A DNA stretch of 64,000 nucleotides. Origin: Combretum micranthum. Its lineage: Eukaryota > Streptophyta > Magnoliopsida > Myrtales > Combretaceae. The position numbers and the translations under genes are program-made. The notes beneath the pieces were generated by a model. It worked only from the letters and a program-made list of their open reading frames with translations. It was not told the origin of the DNA and made no database searches. The DNA lies in assembly GCA_024138025.1 (NCBI GenBank), contig JAMXBD010003404.1:1-64000 (forward strand), read 5' to 3'. Below are positions 47,026 to 61,033 of the stretch, piece after piece. Each line of letters starts with the position of its first letter. Position 1 is the first letter of the stretch.

Positions 47026-47923
47026 GAATGGACAATTAAGGATTTTTGTTTTTGTTTATTCTTTATTCTTTATTATTTTAATGTTCTTGTAATATATATG
47101 TACAATATTCTTTATTATTTATTCATTCAATAAAATGCAGATTCTTTCTCATTCTTTATGAATTGCTTTTTGTCCATAACTCTATCAAAAATCTGATTGA
47201 GCTTCGATAATAACATATGTTTTGCTAAGTTCTTTGTGTTAATAGACTTAAATAGGTATCGACAAGACAAATTTGACTATCGAGCTTACACTGAGAGAAG
47301 TTTTCTTCACTTCTTAATTCTTTTAAATTGTGCATTAAATAAAAATTGCTTTGATAAATTGAATCCTCTAACTGTTTATATAGATGATAAACATTGAGGA
47401 CAATGTTTAACTTAAGTGTGGGGGAGGGTTAAGCAAGATCAATGGGTTTAATAACTTAATTAATTGCATGAATAGAGTATTTACATATAGATCAAGTTTC
47501 CCATGCAAATTTATAAGAACTCAATGAAATGGTTAAAATTTGACAAAATTTTTCCGAAAAATCACTTAGCTAAATGAATTATGAAATTGTCTTGAAACTG
47601 AACAATTTTCACCTTGTTTAAATCAATTGATAGTATCCATGTGAAGTAGTTTTACTTATTACTTAGTTTAGAATTTTAGAGCTAGAATTAGCTTAAGGTC
47701 TTTAGTAAGGCTACTCAAATTGTCTTATAAAAGCTTAAATGATTTGTATGTTTTCCAAATTAGTCATTTTGAGAGCCGTTTTAACTTATGGTGAATGCTC
47801 AAATGATAATCATAACTTGATAATTTTTCCTTGTGCATTATAACTAAAAACAAAACAAAAGTTAAATATAAAACATGTGCTTAAAATTGGAATGGGCTTG
47901 GGTTGGTCCCTCAGAAACGTAAC
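47026..47923 (+). other. Athila-type 3' non-coding region
   Basis: Includes ACATTGAGGACAATGTTTAA then CTTAAGTGTGGGGGAGGG (47395-47429), a phrase and purine tract characteristic of Athila elements. The rest is AT-rich with no gene. It is cut at 47923 by LTR D; the expected target word is GTAAC (47919-47923). Confidence 0.55.
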
Positions 47924-50755
47924 TGTAAACCCCTGAAATTTTCATAATTTTTACAAAATAATCATAGAAGTCAGAAACTAAAAACCAAAATCGTGAAAAT
48001 CAACCCAAGTTAAAATCAAAATTCTAAATAAGATCAAACACGAGAATTCTTAATCTTGAGAAAAAGAGAACCCTAAAAACACAATAGAAAATCTAACTAT
48101 CGATTGATTCAACATTCATACACCAATCAAATCATCATTCGATTCCTAGCACGCAAATCAAGACAATATATTCAAATAATGTTCGACAACGAAATACTAA
48201 GATCTTAAATCCTTCAGTGAATTTTAGAATAAAAAATTTCAATTTTCACCAAAAGTTAAACTGAGTCAACTAATAACCTTAAACTCGGTTAATTGATCTC
48301 GAGAACTAAAAAATATTAAATAATCACAAATAAAATGAAATAAACCATAGATGTTGAACTAAAAATATAATAAGGACAAAACTCCAAAAATTTTATAATC
48401 ATACGAATAAAATCAATAAACCGGAACCCTAAAAGTCAACAAAGCTTACAACTAACCTTAGTGTTTAAGATCCAACAATCCCGCGCTCTTAAACCCTAAA
48501 CAACGAAATTGAAATAATTGTTGATAATAGTTCGTAATAATATAGGGAAGCTTAGAAATATCAAATTCACAAATTTCTAATGTCTTTTCGGATCCGAATG
48601 GGATTAGTTTTCGAAAACCATGCCCTCGTACATCGGACGGAAAAATATTCCGACAATACTAATAGACTTGTAAAAATATAAGGTTTTCAAAAATATCAGT
48701 TTTAGAATTTTTTTAGTAACTAAAAATTACAGTATCGCATTTATACACATATTTTTATTACTACCGGTATTTTAATTGTCTAGTAACTATTCATAGTACT
48801 TTTTTACTATTCATTTCTATTCATCTATCTCTACTTTTTCTAGTACCTATTCTTACAACCTATATGCCTATTTCTTATAATTTTCTTTTCCATAAAAATT
48901 ATACACCACATATTACTAAACTTCTCTTACACTTTCTTATGAAATTAATTTTTAATCATTTTTCTCTCTCCTCCCCCTTCATTGCCATCCACCGCTCTCT
49001 CTCTTCGCCCTCCAATTATTTTTCTTTTAATTAATTTAATTATATCTAATTTTCACTCCAAAACTCTATAAATACCCTTTCCTCCTTCATTCTTTCACAC
49101 AACTCATTTTACTACCAAAAACTCTCTCAAAATCTCCTCTCAAATACTCTCCCATTACTCTTCCAAAAACACTCCAATCTCTTCTTCTTCATACACAAAA
49201 CCCATTCACTCATACTACTATCAACCTCTATTTAAGTAAAAAAAAAATTCATATCTCTACTACCATGTCATGTAACTTTACATGACCATAGTGAATTTTC
49301 TAAACTTAATGTATGGAAGCTACACTATGTTCATGTATTGTTCTTGTTAATGAACATCCATTCTATCTAACTAAATATATTATTTATTTATATAAATCTT
49401 TAGAGCATATAAGCTCACTTGTTATTTATTTATTTTCATGCCTTTGCAATTTATTTATATTCATGCTATTTTAAGACTAGTCTTTCTAGTTAGATTTGTC
49501 CTTATCAAGTCAAAATAACATTTTCTTCTTTTTTTATTCTTTTTGGGACTAGTCTATTCTTAGTCCCTGTGCCTTGATAAAGATAAAACTCCAATACTTG
49601 ACCCCGGTTACCTTAATGAAGCTAAGGTTCCCAATATTTGATATTTTTATTACTTTGCTTATTATTATTTGCTTCTAGTTTCTTTCTCATATTCTTATTA
49701 TTTTACATGCATAATACATGCATCTACATAATGATATTAACTCAACTAAATTAAAAGTAGAATTTTTCTTTAATAAAGGAACTTGAAACCAAATTTTCTA
49801 TTATGTGACTTGTCATTAAATATGGAGTTATTATCAATAATACAAGAAATGGAATAATAAAGTTTTTCAATCTTTTCTCAAAAATAAAGATAGCTTTACT
49901 AAGAAAATATAGGAAAAACACATTTCTTTTCATAATATGGTAACCTAAGTAAAATAATTTTGTTAGTATTCAAAGTTTTCACAAAAAACTTAAGATTAAA
50001 CTCTTTTCACTCCATAACAAAATCAAGAAGCAAACTAGTTTTGAAAGTTAGATAAAATCAACCCATAAAGTTATAAACCCACTTAGGAAAATAATGATTT
50101 TCAAATTTCTAAAGAAAAAACTATTTCAAAGAATATAAATATGATAAGATAAAAACAAAGGTTTTATCAATAAAAGGATTTTTTTCAAATAAAATTTGTA
50201 GAGAAAATAAACATCAAGTTTTAGAAACAGAAACTTATATTTTAAACAAGAAATATAAGAAGAAAAGACTCATTTTCTAAAACCATCTAAATAATAAATT
50301 TAAAATAGGTTATTAACAACTTAGTAAATTTTTTATAACTTTTTGATTTTATCACTAGAATAAAAATTATAAAAGACCAAAGTTAAAAGAAAATTTACTT
50401 GTTTGGAGAAAGGAATGAGAAAATAAAATAAGAATATACTTTTATAATAACCTAGGAAAATATAAAGTTTCTTCAAAATACTTGAAAAGAAATTTGTCAA
50501 GTTAAGTTTTAACACTTCAAAATGAATTATTTTATGAAATAAATTGTTGAGACACTACCATTAGAATTTTTGCATATAAAGTGAGCTCATCTAAATACTC
50601 AAAGTATTTATTAATTATATATATATCTATATTTTTACTAAAGGATTTTTGAATGAAGTTGAGTTGGAAAAATGTTTCACAAAATCTGGAAATATTTGTT
50701 TTGAATCTGTACCATACGGTTTCGGAACCCAAATGACCTTATGTGACAAAAATAA
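47924..50755 (+). repeat. LTR D (Tekay/Del type), 5' part, cut by element E
   Basis: Starts TGTAAACCCCTGAAATTTTC. A TATA box TATAAATA lies at 49067-49074, followed by a C/T-rich leader. It is broken at 50755 by the minus-strand LTR of E; its 3' end should lie beyond the window. Its last ~60 bp match the region just before 55640 in F and 1430 in the left LTR. No coding sequence. Confidence 0.75.
49067..49074 (+). promoter_or_regulatory. TATA box in LTR D
   Basis: CTCTATAAATACCC, about 1.14 kb into the LTR, so the U3 is long. Confidence 0.6.
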
Positions 50756-51379
50756 TGTCACGCCCCATAGGGTACCCTAAATGTAATAGTCTGCCACATG
50801 CCATATAAGACCCACGAATTACTACCTTAGTCCTTTGGGAGTCTTGTATAGATGTAAGGCATCCCTTTACGACAATAGAATACTTGAATCGATGGAGATA
50901 AAGAGTTTAAATCGACATTCAATAGCATTAGAATATAAATCAAAACACACATAAATAGTTACATATACTAAGGCGCATTCCCCTGCAAAAGAATATTGTT
51001 AAGAGATTTATTACAGTCATCCAGAGTCCTTCGGTTTCCTATGGAAGTCTAAACAGAAATGAATATAACTTCTAAAGGAAATGCCTAGCTCCTGTACTTG
51101 AGTCGTAGGGTGCCTCTGTCTAAGCTAGACAAACGAGTGCTGCAACAAATAAAAACTGTAGAGATGTAAGCTACACTAGCTTAGTGGGTGAGAACTTCTA
51201 AGATCACATTCATAACACATCATACAAGTAAGTGATTAATCAGGCAAGTGATATGCATCAAACATATGGAAATCAACAGACATATGACTAGCCAGAAATC
51301 ATATGTGAGTGGAATTTCACCCTCTATCTCGGGTTAGCAGATTAACGAATACTGCGGTACTACTAAAATATGCCGTTTT

Positions 51380-51514
51380 GGATCACGGTCAACCAACTTA
51401 TAATTTCATTTGTGGATCACGATTAACCAACTCATTATTTCTTTTATGGATCACGATTAACCAGCTTTTACTCCGTTTTTGGATCACGGGCAACCAACCA
51501 ATGCTAATACTCCA
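51380..51514 (-). repeat. 34-bp tandem repeat in E LTR, 4 units
   Basis: GGATCAC starts at 51380, 51414, 51448 and 51481; units read GGATCACGATTAACCAACT plus an AT-rich spacer. The homologous array in F is at 56255-56385. Confidence 0.85.
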
Positions 51515-52419
51515 TTCCCATTTGTGATATGAATGAGTCTATATTACTTATCAATTCAGAATAATCAGTTATGCCAATTCCTTAGGTGATCAATCAACAA
51601 TTGTAGACAATCAATCCAAATTCATCTATACAACCATTAGTTAATCACCCGGCCTCGATATTCTTATATTCATATTTCTCATATATCAGCAAACATACAT
51701 AATTTCCATTTATCCTCACATACATATCCATTTATCTTTTGCCTAAATCTAATGCAACTATCATTACAATCACATACAGTAAATGGAATCGGGAAGAATA
51801 CTCAACCTACCATTGGAACACTGGTCCTCTAGTAGTAATAGTCCGGTGAAAGGGAATCGTCAATCTCGAGCTCACCTAAAAAGGAATAAATATCCTAATG
51901 AGTATTTCATCACTTAACTAAAACCAAACTATTAAACAAAACTAGTAATTTTGTAATTCTCTTCACTTGCGGAAGTCCTGACTTAAAACGGCCGTAACTT
52001 GGTCATTTTAACTCGGAATTTCACAAATTATATATGATTTCTATTTACTTTGAAAGATCTATCTATTTATAATATCATTCCATGTTTTAAAAATGTTTAT
52101 GTCTCGAAAAATTCTGATCAGTAAGCGAAATCTAATTCTGAAAATAGTTTTGTGAATGTTTGTAATGTTTCTATTTATAGATCGACTATACATTTCTATT
52201 AATGATTTCCTATCATGAATGACATGTTATGAGCTTGATGTATGCATGCTCTTGAAAAATATTTACTAAAATAAAATTTTAGAAATTCTTTATTTGTAAG
52301 ACTCCATGAATACTTACTCTTTAGAAGACTAGTTTCATGATTTTGATCATTCTCTTTTGTTTTGGAATTATTTCTTAGGAAAATCTGGTTATCCTTGCTA
52401 AACTTGAGTATTTATTATA

Positions 52420-52870
52420 TCTATTCCTTAAGGCCTTCATTTCTTCATAAAAATCCCCCTTTTATACTTTGTAAACATGTTTTCAAATAGGGCTATTCCT
52501 AAATCCGAATTTTGTAAAATTAGTTTTTGAGTGATTTCTTGAAAAAAAAAACTTGTTTAATACTTTAAAATTTCAAGTTCTATTATTCTTATCCCCTAAG
52601 GACTTCATTTCTTAAATAAAACTTTCATTTTGGGTTTGAAAAATAGGTGTTTTCATGCTATTACTCCTAAATTACGAATTTTAAAATGACAATAAACTCA
52701 AATTTTCCTACTTTATTTCTACTCCTTGTTTTACATATTTTTCTTAGCAAATCCCATCTTAACTTATAAAATCATCGTAAAGATATCTATTACCTATACT
52801 CTTCATTTTTCATATAAAACACAAGTTTTGGAGTTGATAAAAGGGTTTTTTAAGGCATGGTCTTAACACA
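52420..52870 (-). repeat. ~165-200 bp diverged tandem repeats in E LTR (3 units)
   Basis: CTTCATTTCTTNATAAAA-like starts at about 52434, 52597 and 52798 on the plus strand. Confidence 0.65.
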
Positions 52871-53518
52871 TCCGAATTTTCATTTGACCATTTCAAGTAA
52901 ATAATTTTCCTTTTTGAGTTTCTTGTCTCATCTACTTAAAGATCTATAAACTACAACATTTATATACACAAGACAAACGTTTTTATGATCATTAATGCTC
53001 AAAACACAAAATATCCACAAGATCATGAATGTCAAGTATAATATGAGCATTTAAATGCTTGATCTACTACTTAGGATACATGAAATGGAGTTTGAAACAT
53101 GAACATAGATTTTTATGAAAGATCTTTACTTTACTCTAACATTATATGCATGAACATGAAGATCATTATATACAACACATTCAAATACAAGATCTATTTG
53201 TGATGGCTTGATATTCATGTAGTAGTATTTTCTTGTCCCTAGCAAGAGTCATGGGGACTTAAGATGAAAATACTGAATAGTCTTGCCATTATAAGGTTTA
53301 ATGGTAGAAAGGTAAAGATTCATCACCTAAAGCTTGGAATAAGAGGAGGAATGAAGAAAGAAAGTAAATTTGAGTGAGTAGGTGTGCATGATAGGGTATC
53401 ACGGCATCAAGGAGGAGAGAAAGAGGAGTTTTTACTTGAGTGAAAAAAAAAAAGAAAGAGTAAAAATGGGAGAGAGAGTATAAATAGAATATATATATAT
53501 ATGGAGAAAAATTAGGGT

Positions 53519-53523
53519 TAATG
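53519..53523 (+). other. Target-site duplication of solo LTR F, left copy
   Basis: TAATG; identical copy at 62531-62535. Confidence 0.9.
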
Positions 53524-54156
53524 TGTAAACCTCGATTTTCTAGTAACCAAGTAGACTTCGGAAACCAAAACCCTAAATCAGATTAGCTTAAGCTTGAGAG
53601 AGAACCTAAGAACCCTGATTCGGATTTCCTTCGATTTCAATCTAAAAGAATTTTGTAAAATAATTTAATGTGGAATATTTTTCTAAAGTATATTTCAAAC
53701 CATAAAAGATCTGACTTCGAAAAATTTTCCATTCTGAGCCTTCCCGAGGTCCATTAAAATAAGCGAACCCCGGAACTCAAAATTCGAAAAATATTCCGGA
53801 ATACTCTTTAGAACCGAAATTTAATGAGGATTCCAAAAATATAATTTTTTATAATTTTTCGGTTTATGAAAAATACTGATATAGCCTTTTCTCGTATTTT
53901 CTTTACTACCGATAAATTAATTGTCTTGTTTACTATTCATTACTATTCACAAGTATAACTTACTACACTCATAAGCCACTCCCTACTCTTACATCCTTAC
54001 AAACACTCAATTACATTTTTTTTTCATGAAATTGTCTCTTAGAATTATTACATTTAAGACTTATTATTACATAATTACAAAACAAAACAAATTCAACTCT
54101 CCCTCTCTCTCTTCCATTCTCAAACCGACGCAAAGCCCCACCCCCACCCCACCTTG

Positions 54157-54170
54157 CCCCCCCCCCCCCC
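54157..54170 (+). repeat. Poly-C tract (14 C) in LTR F
   Basis: CTTG followed by 14 C and TTCATGCC. The same position holds 5 C in D (48973-48977) and a 55-base run in E (62592-62646). Confidence 0.85.
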
Positions 54171-56254
54171 TTCATGCCCTCATTTGTATTTTTTTTCATC
54201 TAATTTACAAGCCAACAAACCCTAATTTACCTTACTATATATTATCTTTTATGCCTTCTCTCTCTTTGATTCATTTTCACTTTTCAAAAAAACTCACAAA
54301 CTCTCTCTCATTTTCCTCTCTTTGTCGTGACCCACTTCTTACACACACACTCTCACATAAGTTCATTTTCTTCTTCATTTTCCACTCATTCCAAGCCTTA
54401 GGTGATGAATCTTAAACCTTTCTACCATCATACCTTATAATAGCAAGACTATTCATGAGTATTTCCATATTTAAGTCCGCATGAGCACTTGCTAGGAAGA
54501 AAATACTACTACATGAATATCAAACCATCACAAGAGTAGATCTTGTGTTTAAATGTGTTTTTGTTGGATTATCTTCATGTTCATGCATATAATAGTAGAG
54601 TAAAGTGAAAACCTTGCATAAAAAAATCCATGTTCATGTTTTCAAAACTCCATTTCATGTATCATAAGTAGTAGATAGCATTTAAATGCTCATACTATAC
54701 TTGACATTCATGATCTCATGGATATTTTGTGTTTTAGTGCATTAATGAATCCTAAAGACTTTTGTCTTGTATATATGAATGTTGTAGTTTGTAGATATAA
54801 AGTAGATGAGACAAGAAACTTAAAAAGGAAAAATTTTTGTTTGAAATGTTCAAATGAAAATTCGGATGACTTCAAGACCATGCATTAAAACCCTTTTATC
54901 AAATCCAAAACTTGTGTTTTATATGAAAAATGAAGAGTATAAGTAATAGATATCATCAAGTGATGATTTTTATAAGTTGAAATGAGATTTGCTAAGAAAA
55001 ATATGCAAAACAAAGAGTAGAAATAAGATAGAAAATTTTGAGTTGCTAGTCAATTTAGGAAATTCATAATAAAGGAGTAATGACATGAAAACACCTATTT
55101 TTCAAACTCAAATTGAAAGTTTTATTTAGAAAATGAAGTCCTTAGGGGATAGGAATAATGGAGGCTTAGAATTTTAAAGTATTAAACAAGTTTTTCCCAA
55201 AGAAATCACTCAAAAACTAATTTTACAAAATTCGAATTTAGGAATAGACCCTACTCGAAAACATGTTTACAAAGTATAAAATGGGGATTTTTATGAAAAA
55301 ATGAAGGATTTAAGGAATAGATATAATGAAGACTCAATTTTAACAAGGATAATTAGGTTTTCTTAAGAAATAATTCCAAAACAAAAGGAAATGATCAAAG
55401 TTAAGGAACTAGTTTTCTTAAAAGTAATAATTCATGGATCTTACAAAATAAAGAGTTTCTAAAATTTCCTTTTAGTAAATATTGTAGGAGCATGCATACA
55501 TCAAGCTCATAACATGCTATTCATGATAGGGAATCATCAATATTGCATGTATAGTTGATCTATATTCTAGAAACATTACAAATATTCACAAAAATATTTT
55601 TTCGGAATTGGAATTTGCTACTGATCAGAATGTCTTGTGACCCAAACATTTTCAAAACTTGAAAATAATATTAGAAAATAGATATATCTTTCGAAGTAGA
55701 TAGAAATTTATATATAATTTGCGAAATTCCGAGTTAAAATGACAAGTTTACGGCCATTCTAAGTTGGGACTTCTGCAAATGACAAGATTTACAAATTTAC
55801 TAGTTTTGTTAAATAGTTTGGACTAGTTAAGTGATGCAATACTTATAAGGGTATTTCTTCCTTTTTAGGTGACCCCGAGATCGACGATTCCCTACCACCG
55901 GATTACTATTACTAGAGGACCGGTGTTCCTAATGGTCGAGTGAGTATTATTTCCGATTCCATTTATTGTATGTCATTGTAATGTTAGTTGCATTAGATTT
56001 TTAGCAAAGATAAAATGGTTATGCAGGATGGGGATGAATGAGAATTATGCATGGTTGTTATTGATATGTGAAATTGTAAGTAAGAATATCGAAGCCGAGT
56101 GATTAACTCATGCTTGTATAGATGAATTAGGATTGATTGTCTGCAATTATTGATTGATCACCTAAGGAATTGATATAATTGACTATTCAGAATTGAAAAT
56201 AAATATGAACTCATTCATATCATAATGGGGATGGAGCATTAGCATTGGTTGGTT

Positions 56255-56385
56255 GCTCGTGATCTGAAACGGAGTAAAAGTTGGTTAATCGTGATCCATA
56301 AACGAAAATAATGAGTTGGTTAATCGTAATCCACAAACGAAATTATAAGTTGGTTGACCGTGATCCAAAACGACATATTTTAGTA
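56255..56385 (+). repeat. ~35-bp tandem repeats in LTR F
   Basis: Three to four units of TTGGTTAATCGTGATCC-type sequence, the reverse complement of the array at 51380-51514. Confidence 0.75.
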
Positions 56386-58249
56386 GTACCGCAATATTCG
56401 TCAATCTGCTAACCCAGGATGGAGGGCGAAAGTCCATTCACATATGATTTTCGGCTAGTCATATGTTTGTTGATTCCATATGTTTGATGTATATCACTTG
56501 TCTGATTAGTCACTTGTTTGCATGATGTGTTTTGAATGTGATCTTGGAAGTATTCATTGTCACGCCCCGAAGGGTACCCTAAACGTGGCAGTCTGCCATA
56601 CACAATATTAAAGCCTAAGAATGACCACCTTAGTCACGCGAAGGCTTCCATACTATGTACAAGGCGTCTAGCACATAAAGGAGACACATTGGAGAGATAC
56701 ATTTTATATTGGTACACTTGAGTAACAATGTAAAGGAAATACAATTTACTATACTTCAGATACAAATCACTATACTTCATATACGAATCACTATACTTCA
56801 AAATACAAATCATTAAACTTCAATTACATTCATCAAAGATTCCTTCATAAAACTATTACAAGGCAAATCATAAAACTAGCTGATAACTTCAAACATTCTT
56901 ATTCATTGCCGAAATCCCAAGTCATTCTCGGCTCAACCATCTCGGTCCCCACTTAGCATTCTTGAGATAACCTTCATTTAAACAACTATTGGGTATAAGC
57001 TACACTAGCTTAGTGAGAATTCCCTTAACTTACCATAACAGACAAGTTATAATCAATCATATGCTATGCATGAACAAACACATGAGCAAACAATTATGTA
57101 TGGGTATCCGGAACCCACACACAGAACGGATTTACACCCTCGTATCTTGGGTTAGGAATGGTATTGAAGTCTACACGACCGCATCTAGTCCCCAAGCCCT
57201 CGGCTCTTAGCACTCGACTCGGCTAGGCTCATCCAAGGAATGCATCCACATGCGCCTTAGTACCCCTGAATGAGCTCTGATACCGGGTTCGTCATCCCAA
57301 CGAGTCCTCGGACCATACCGATCGACCTGCGTAGGAGTAGCATGCTACCAATGCAATATGTCCGATGCGATGCATGACCAATTTAATTTTTCTTAGGTCA
57401 AAATATTCATACATTCTTTAGAGTGACCAACCAATATCACACACATAACAGAAATAATATGAACAGTGCAGTTATCCAATCGAATCGTGGTTTCGATATG
57501 CTTTAGTATTCTTTAGCATACATTCATCACAGTCTCATCATATATCCCATCCCCATTCATATCGATTTTTATCTTGTTCCTATAATTCTAATGCGACTAA
57601 CTACAAGCACAAACAAGGTAACAAAATAAGGAGAAAACTCACTCGCCATTGGATCACCGGTCTCTTAGTAATAGCAATCCGGTGGTAGGGAATCGTCGAT
57701 TCGGGATCACCTAAAAAGGAAGAAATACTCTAATAAGTATTTCAACTCAAACTAATCCAAACGATTTTATACGAACTATCAAATTCGTAATTCTCGTCCT
57801 AAGCGGAAATTCCAACTTAAAACGGCCATAACTTGGTCATTTTAACTCGGAATTTCGCAAATTATATATCGATTTCTATCTACTTCGAAAGATCTATCTA
57901 ATTCTAATATTATTTTCAAGTTTTGAAAACATTTAGGTCTCGAACAGAGGGATCAGATCTGATCAGTAACGGTTTTGATTCCGAAAAATAGTTTTGTAAA
58001 TGTTTGTAATGTTCCTACTATATAATTAGCTATACATGCAATATGAGTGATTTCCTAACATGAATGACATGAGATGAGCTTAATGTATGCATGATCTTGA
58101 TGATTTTTGCTAAAAGGAAATTTTACAACTTTTTATTTTGCAAGACCATAATAACAACTACTTATGAAAAGTCTAGTTTTCTAACTTTGATCATTTCCAT
58201 TTGTTTTGGATTTATTACTTAAGAAAATATAATTATTTTTGTTAAAATT

Positions 58250-60000
58250 AAGTCTTCATTATATATATTACTTATGACCTTCATTTCTACATAAAAATTT
58301 CCATTTTACACTTTGTAAACATGTTTTCAAGTAGGGTTGATTCCAAAATCCGAATTTTAAAAATTGTTTTTGAGTGATTCCTTTAAGTAAAAATCATTTG
58401 GTACTTAGAAAATTAAGGCTCAACCATGCCTAGCCACTAAGGACTTCATTTCTTTGATAAAACTTCTAATTTGAGTTTGGAAAATATGAGTTTTCATGCC
58501 ATTGTTCCATTGTTACGAATTTCCTAAAATGACAACAACTCAAATTTTTCCTACTTCATTTCTACTCATTGTTCTATATATTTTTCTTAGCAAATCCCAT
58601 CTTAATTTATCAAAATCATTACTTGATGATACCTATGACTTAAACTCCTCATTTTTCATATAAAACACAAGTTTTGGAGTTGGTAAATGGGTTTTTAAGG
58701 CATGGTTTGGAAATCATCCGAATTTACAAATTTTGGATAAACTCAATTTTCATACTTTGTTTCTACAATGCATCATGCATATATGTATTACCTACAAGCT
58801 ATTGTCATGAAGATTATGAGATGATCTACCTACATGTATACATATAATATCAAAAATTCTTTTTGAAAACCTTTACTTTGCAAAACTTTGAATTTTACTA
58901 GACTTAAGAAAAATAGTCTTTCTTCTTGCAAAATCATACTTTATTTTATCAAAACTCAACCTTGATGATCCATATAACCATCACCTTCATTATTTCAATA
59001 AAAACCTTCATTTTGGGGTTAGAAAATAGGTGTTTACATAGGTGGTTTGCCTAAGTACGAATTTTACAAAATTTTAAAGAATGAAAACATTGTTTAACCT
59101 ATTCTTGGAAACCATTTGTTATTCTAAGATTATATTTTGATAAACTTCTTTTATCCTTATCAAAACTTGGTCTATATTATATATATACCCTAGGACTTCC
59201 ATTTTCCTATCAAAATTATCATTTTGGCATTTGGAAATAAGTGTTTGAATTGTGGCTATTTTCAAATCCGAATTTTGAGAAATTCATTTGAGCTTGTTTT
59301 CTTTGTAAAACTCATTTAGTCTTTCAAAAACCATTTCCTAATCAAACCTATCCCTTAAGGCTTCCATTTCTTTAATAAAAGTCTTGTTTTGAAGTTGAAA
59401 AATAGGTTTTCAAAATTGGTCTTGGTTGGGATCCGAATTTACAAAATTTATTTTTGGACATATCTTTTGATAAAATCTATCTAAACTTATAAAAATCCAT
59501 TCCTTACATATCCTATCCTAAGAGCCCTTCATATCTTGAATAAAAACTTCATTTTTGAGTTGGAAAACATGTTTTTAAAATATGTCTTGACCTAAATCCG
59601 AAAATTTTTTATTTTGAAAATAACTTTTGAAAATCACTTTTGATTCTTGTAAAAAGAAGTCTTGATGATATACATATATTAAGCTTTCATTTTCTTAAGT
59701 AAAAATTACATTTTGACACTTGGAAAGTGGTTTTTAAATAGGGGTCTTGCCAAAATACGAATTTCACAATTTTGTTTGAGTTCAAAACTAAGATCTATAC
59801 TTAATATGAACATAGATCTAAAAGAAACCCATGGTAGTAAACTATAAACTCATAGATCTAAACTTCACTCATCAAAATCACTCATTTATGTTATCTATAC
59901 CCTAAGCCCTTCATTTTAAATGAAAAATACACATTTTGAAGTTGAAAAACAACTTTTCTAAATATGGTTCCATTTTCATCCGAATTTTCAAAAATGATTT
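58250..60000 (-). repeat. ~160-340 bp diverged tandem repeats in LTR G (about 9 units)
   Basis: Plus-strand starts of the form GGACTTCATTTCTTNNATAAA at about 58282, 58440, 58645, 58987, 59196, 59357, 59525, 59681 and 59908. Each is followed by CATTTTGNNTTGGAAAATAG-like and CCGAATTTTNCAAAAT-like parts. Most spacings are 155-230 bp; the 58645 unit is followed by a longer gap. Confidence 0.75.
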
Positions 60001-61033
60001 TTGTTGAAAATAAAATAGATCTTGAGTTTTCTACAACTTTCCTACTATCATCATGCTATTACAAGTTATTTATGAACATAAAACAAAAGTCTAATGCATG
60101 TATGAACCTAAAAACAACTAGATCTAGTTATAAATGCATGAATCACTATAATAGTTATGTGAATGATGGATCTATGTATAAATCATAAGAAATAACAAAA
60201 ATAACAACTTAAATAACAAGATCTATGGCATAAACGAAAATCAAAGCCACAAAAAGTTAGATCTACAAAATATATCAACTTTAAACAAGAAAATAATTAT
60301 GATACAAGATAATAATAGTGGAGAAGAGGAGTGTTTCATTTTTGGCATCATCATCCTAAGCTTTTAAGCTTATGGAAGATCATTTGATGCATGAAACTTC
60401 CATTACACTTTACCTATATCACCTATGGAGCTTTGGAAGAAGATTTGCTTAGAAATCTTTAAAAATATGTGGAGCTCATGGAAGAAGAAGGGGCAGCTTG
60501 TTCTTTGAAGAACAAGAGCAAGAAGAAGAAGAAAAGAGAGGAAAAAAGAGAGAGAAAAGGTTAAGGAATGAAAAAGGAAGAAGGAGTAAATGAAGAGAGA
60601 GAGAAAATGAGTGTATTAATTGAATAAAAGAGAAAAAAATAAAACAAGGCAGCAAGGAGGGGCTGCTCGTGAATTATGTGGGAGGGAGAGAGAAATTTTG
60701 TTGAAATTTGACTTGAATTTGAATTGTGTAATAAATGTGTAATGTAGCTTTCTTAAGAAGGAGTAGAATAATTAATTTAGTCAAAATAGGAGTAAATAAA
60801 GGACAATGGCAGCCATAAAGGAGTCAAAATCTGCCATGAAGATAATGAAGTGTAAAAGATTGAAGTGAAAAGGAAGTGATATGTGTAAGGTGTACTTGAA
60901 AGTATGGGTTGTAAAAGTACTTTCTTAATAAAATAAAAAAAATAAAAAAAATTAGAAAATTTATTCCAAATATTTGTAGCAGATTTTTCATAATTAAAAT
61001 TAAATAATTATTTGAATTATTTTAGTATTTTAA

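Larger units (their letters stand above)
50756..53523 (-). repeat. Element E 3' LTR, distal part (left of insertion F)
   Basis: Begins TGTCACGCCCCATAGGGTAC on the plus strand, the reverse complement of a GGGGCGTGACA LTR end. It is cut at 53523 by F and resumes at 62536. Joined, the LTR is about 3.49 kb. Contains four 34-bp repeats and three ~170-bp repeats. Confidence 0.85.

Noticed and set aside
54026..54415. 129-residue open frame rich in P, S, T, L and F
   Set aside because: It lies in the C/T-rich leader of LTR F and is not open in D, E or the left LTR.
59964..60188. Short open frame in LTR G
   Set aside because: No motif, no conservation in other LTRs; AT-rich chance frame.
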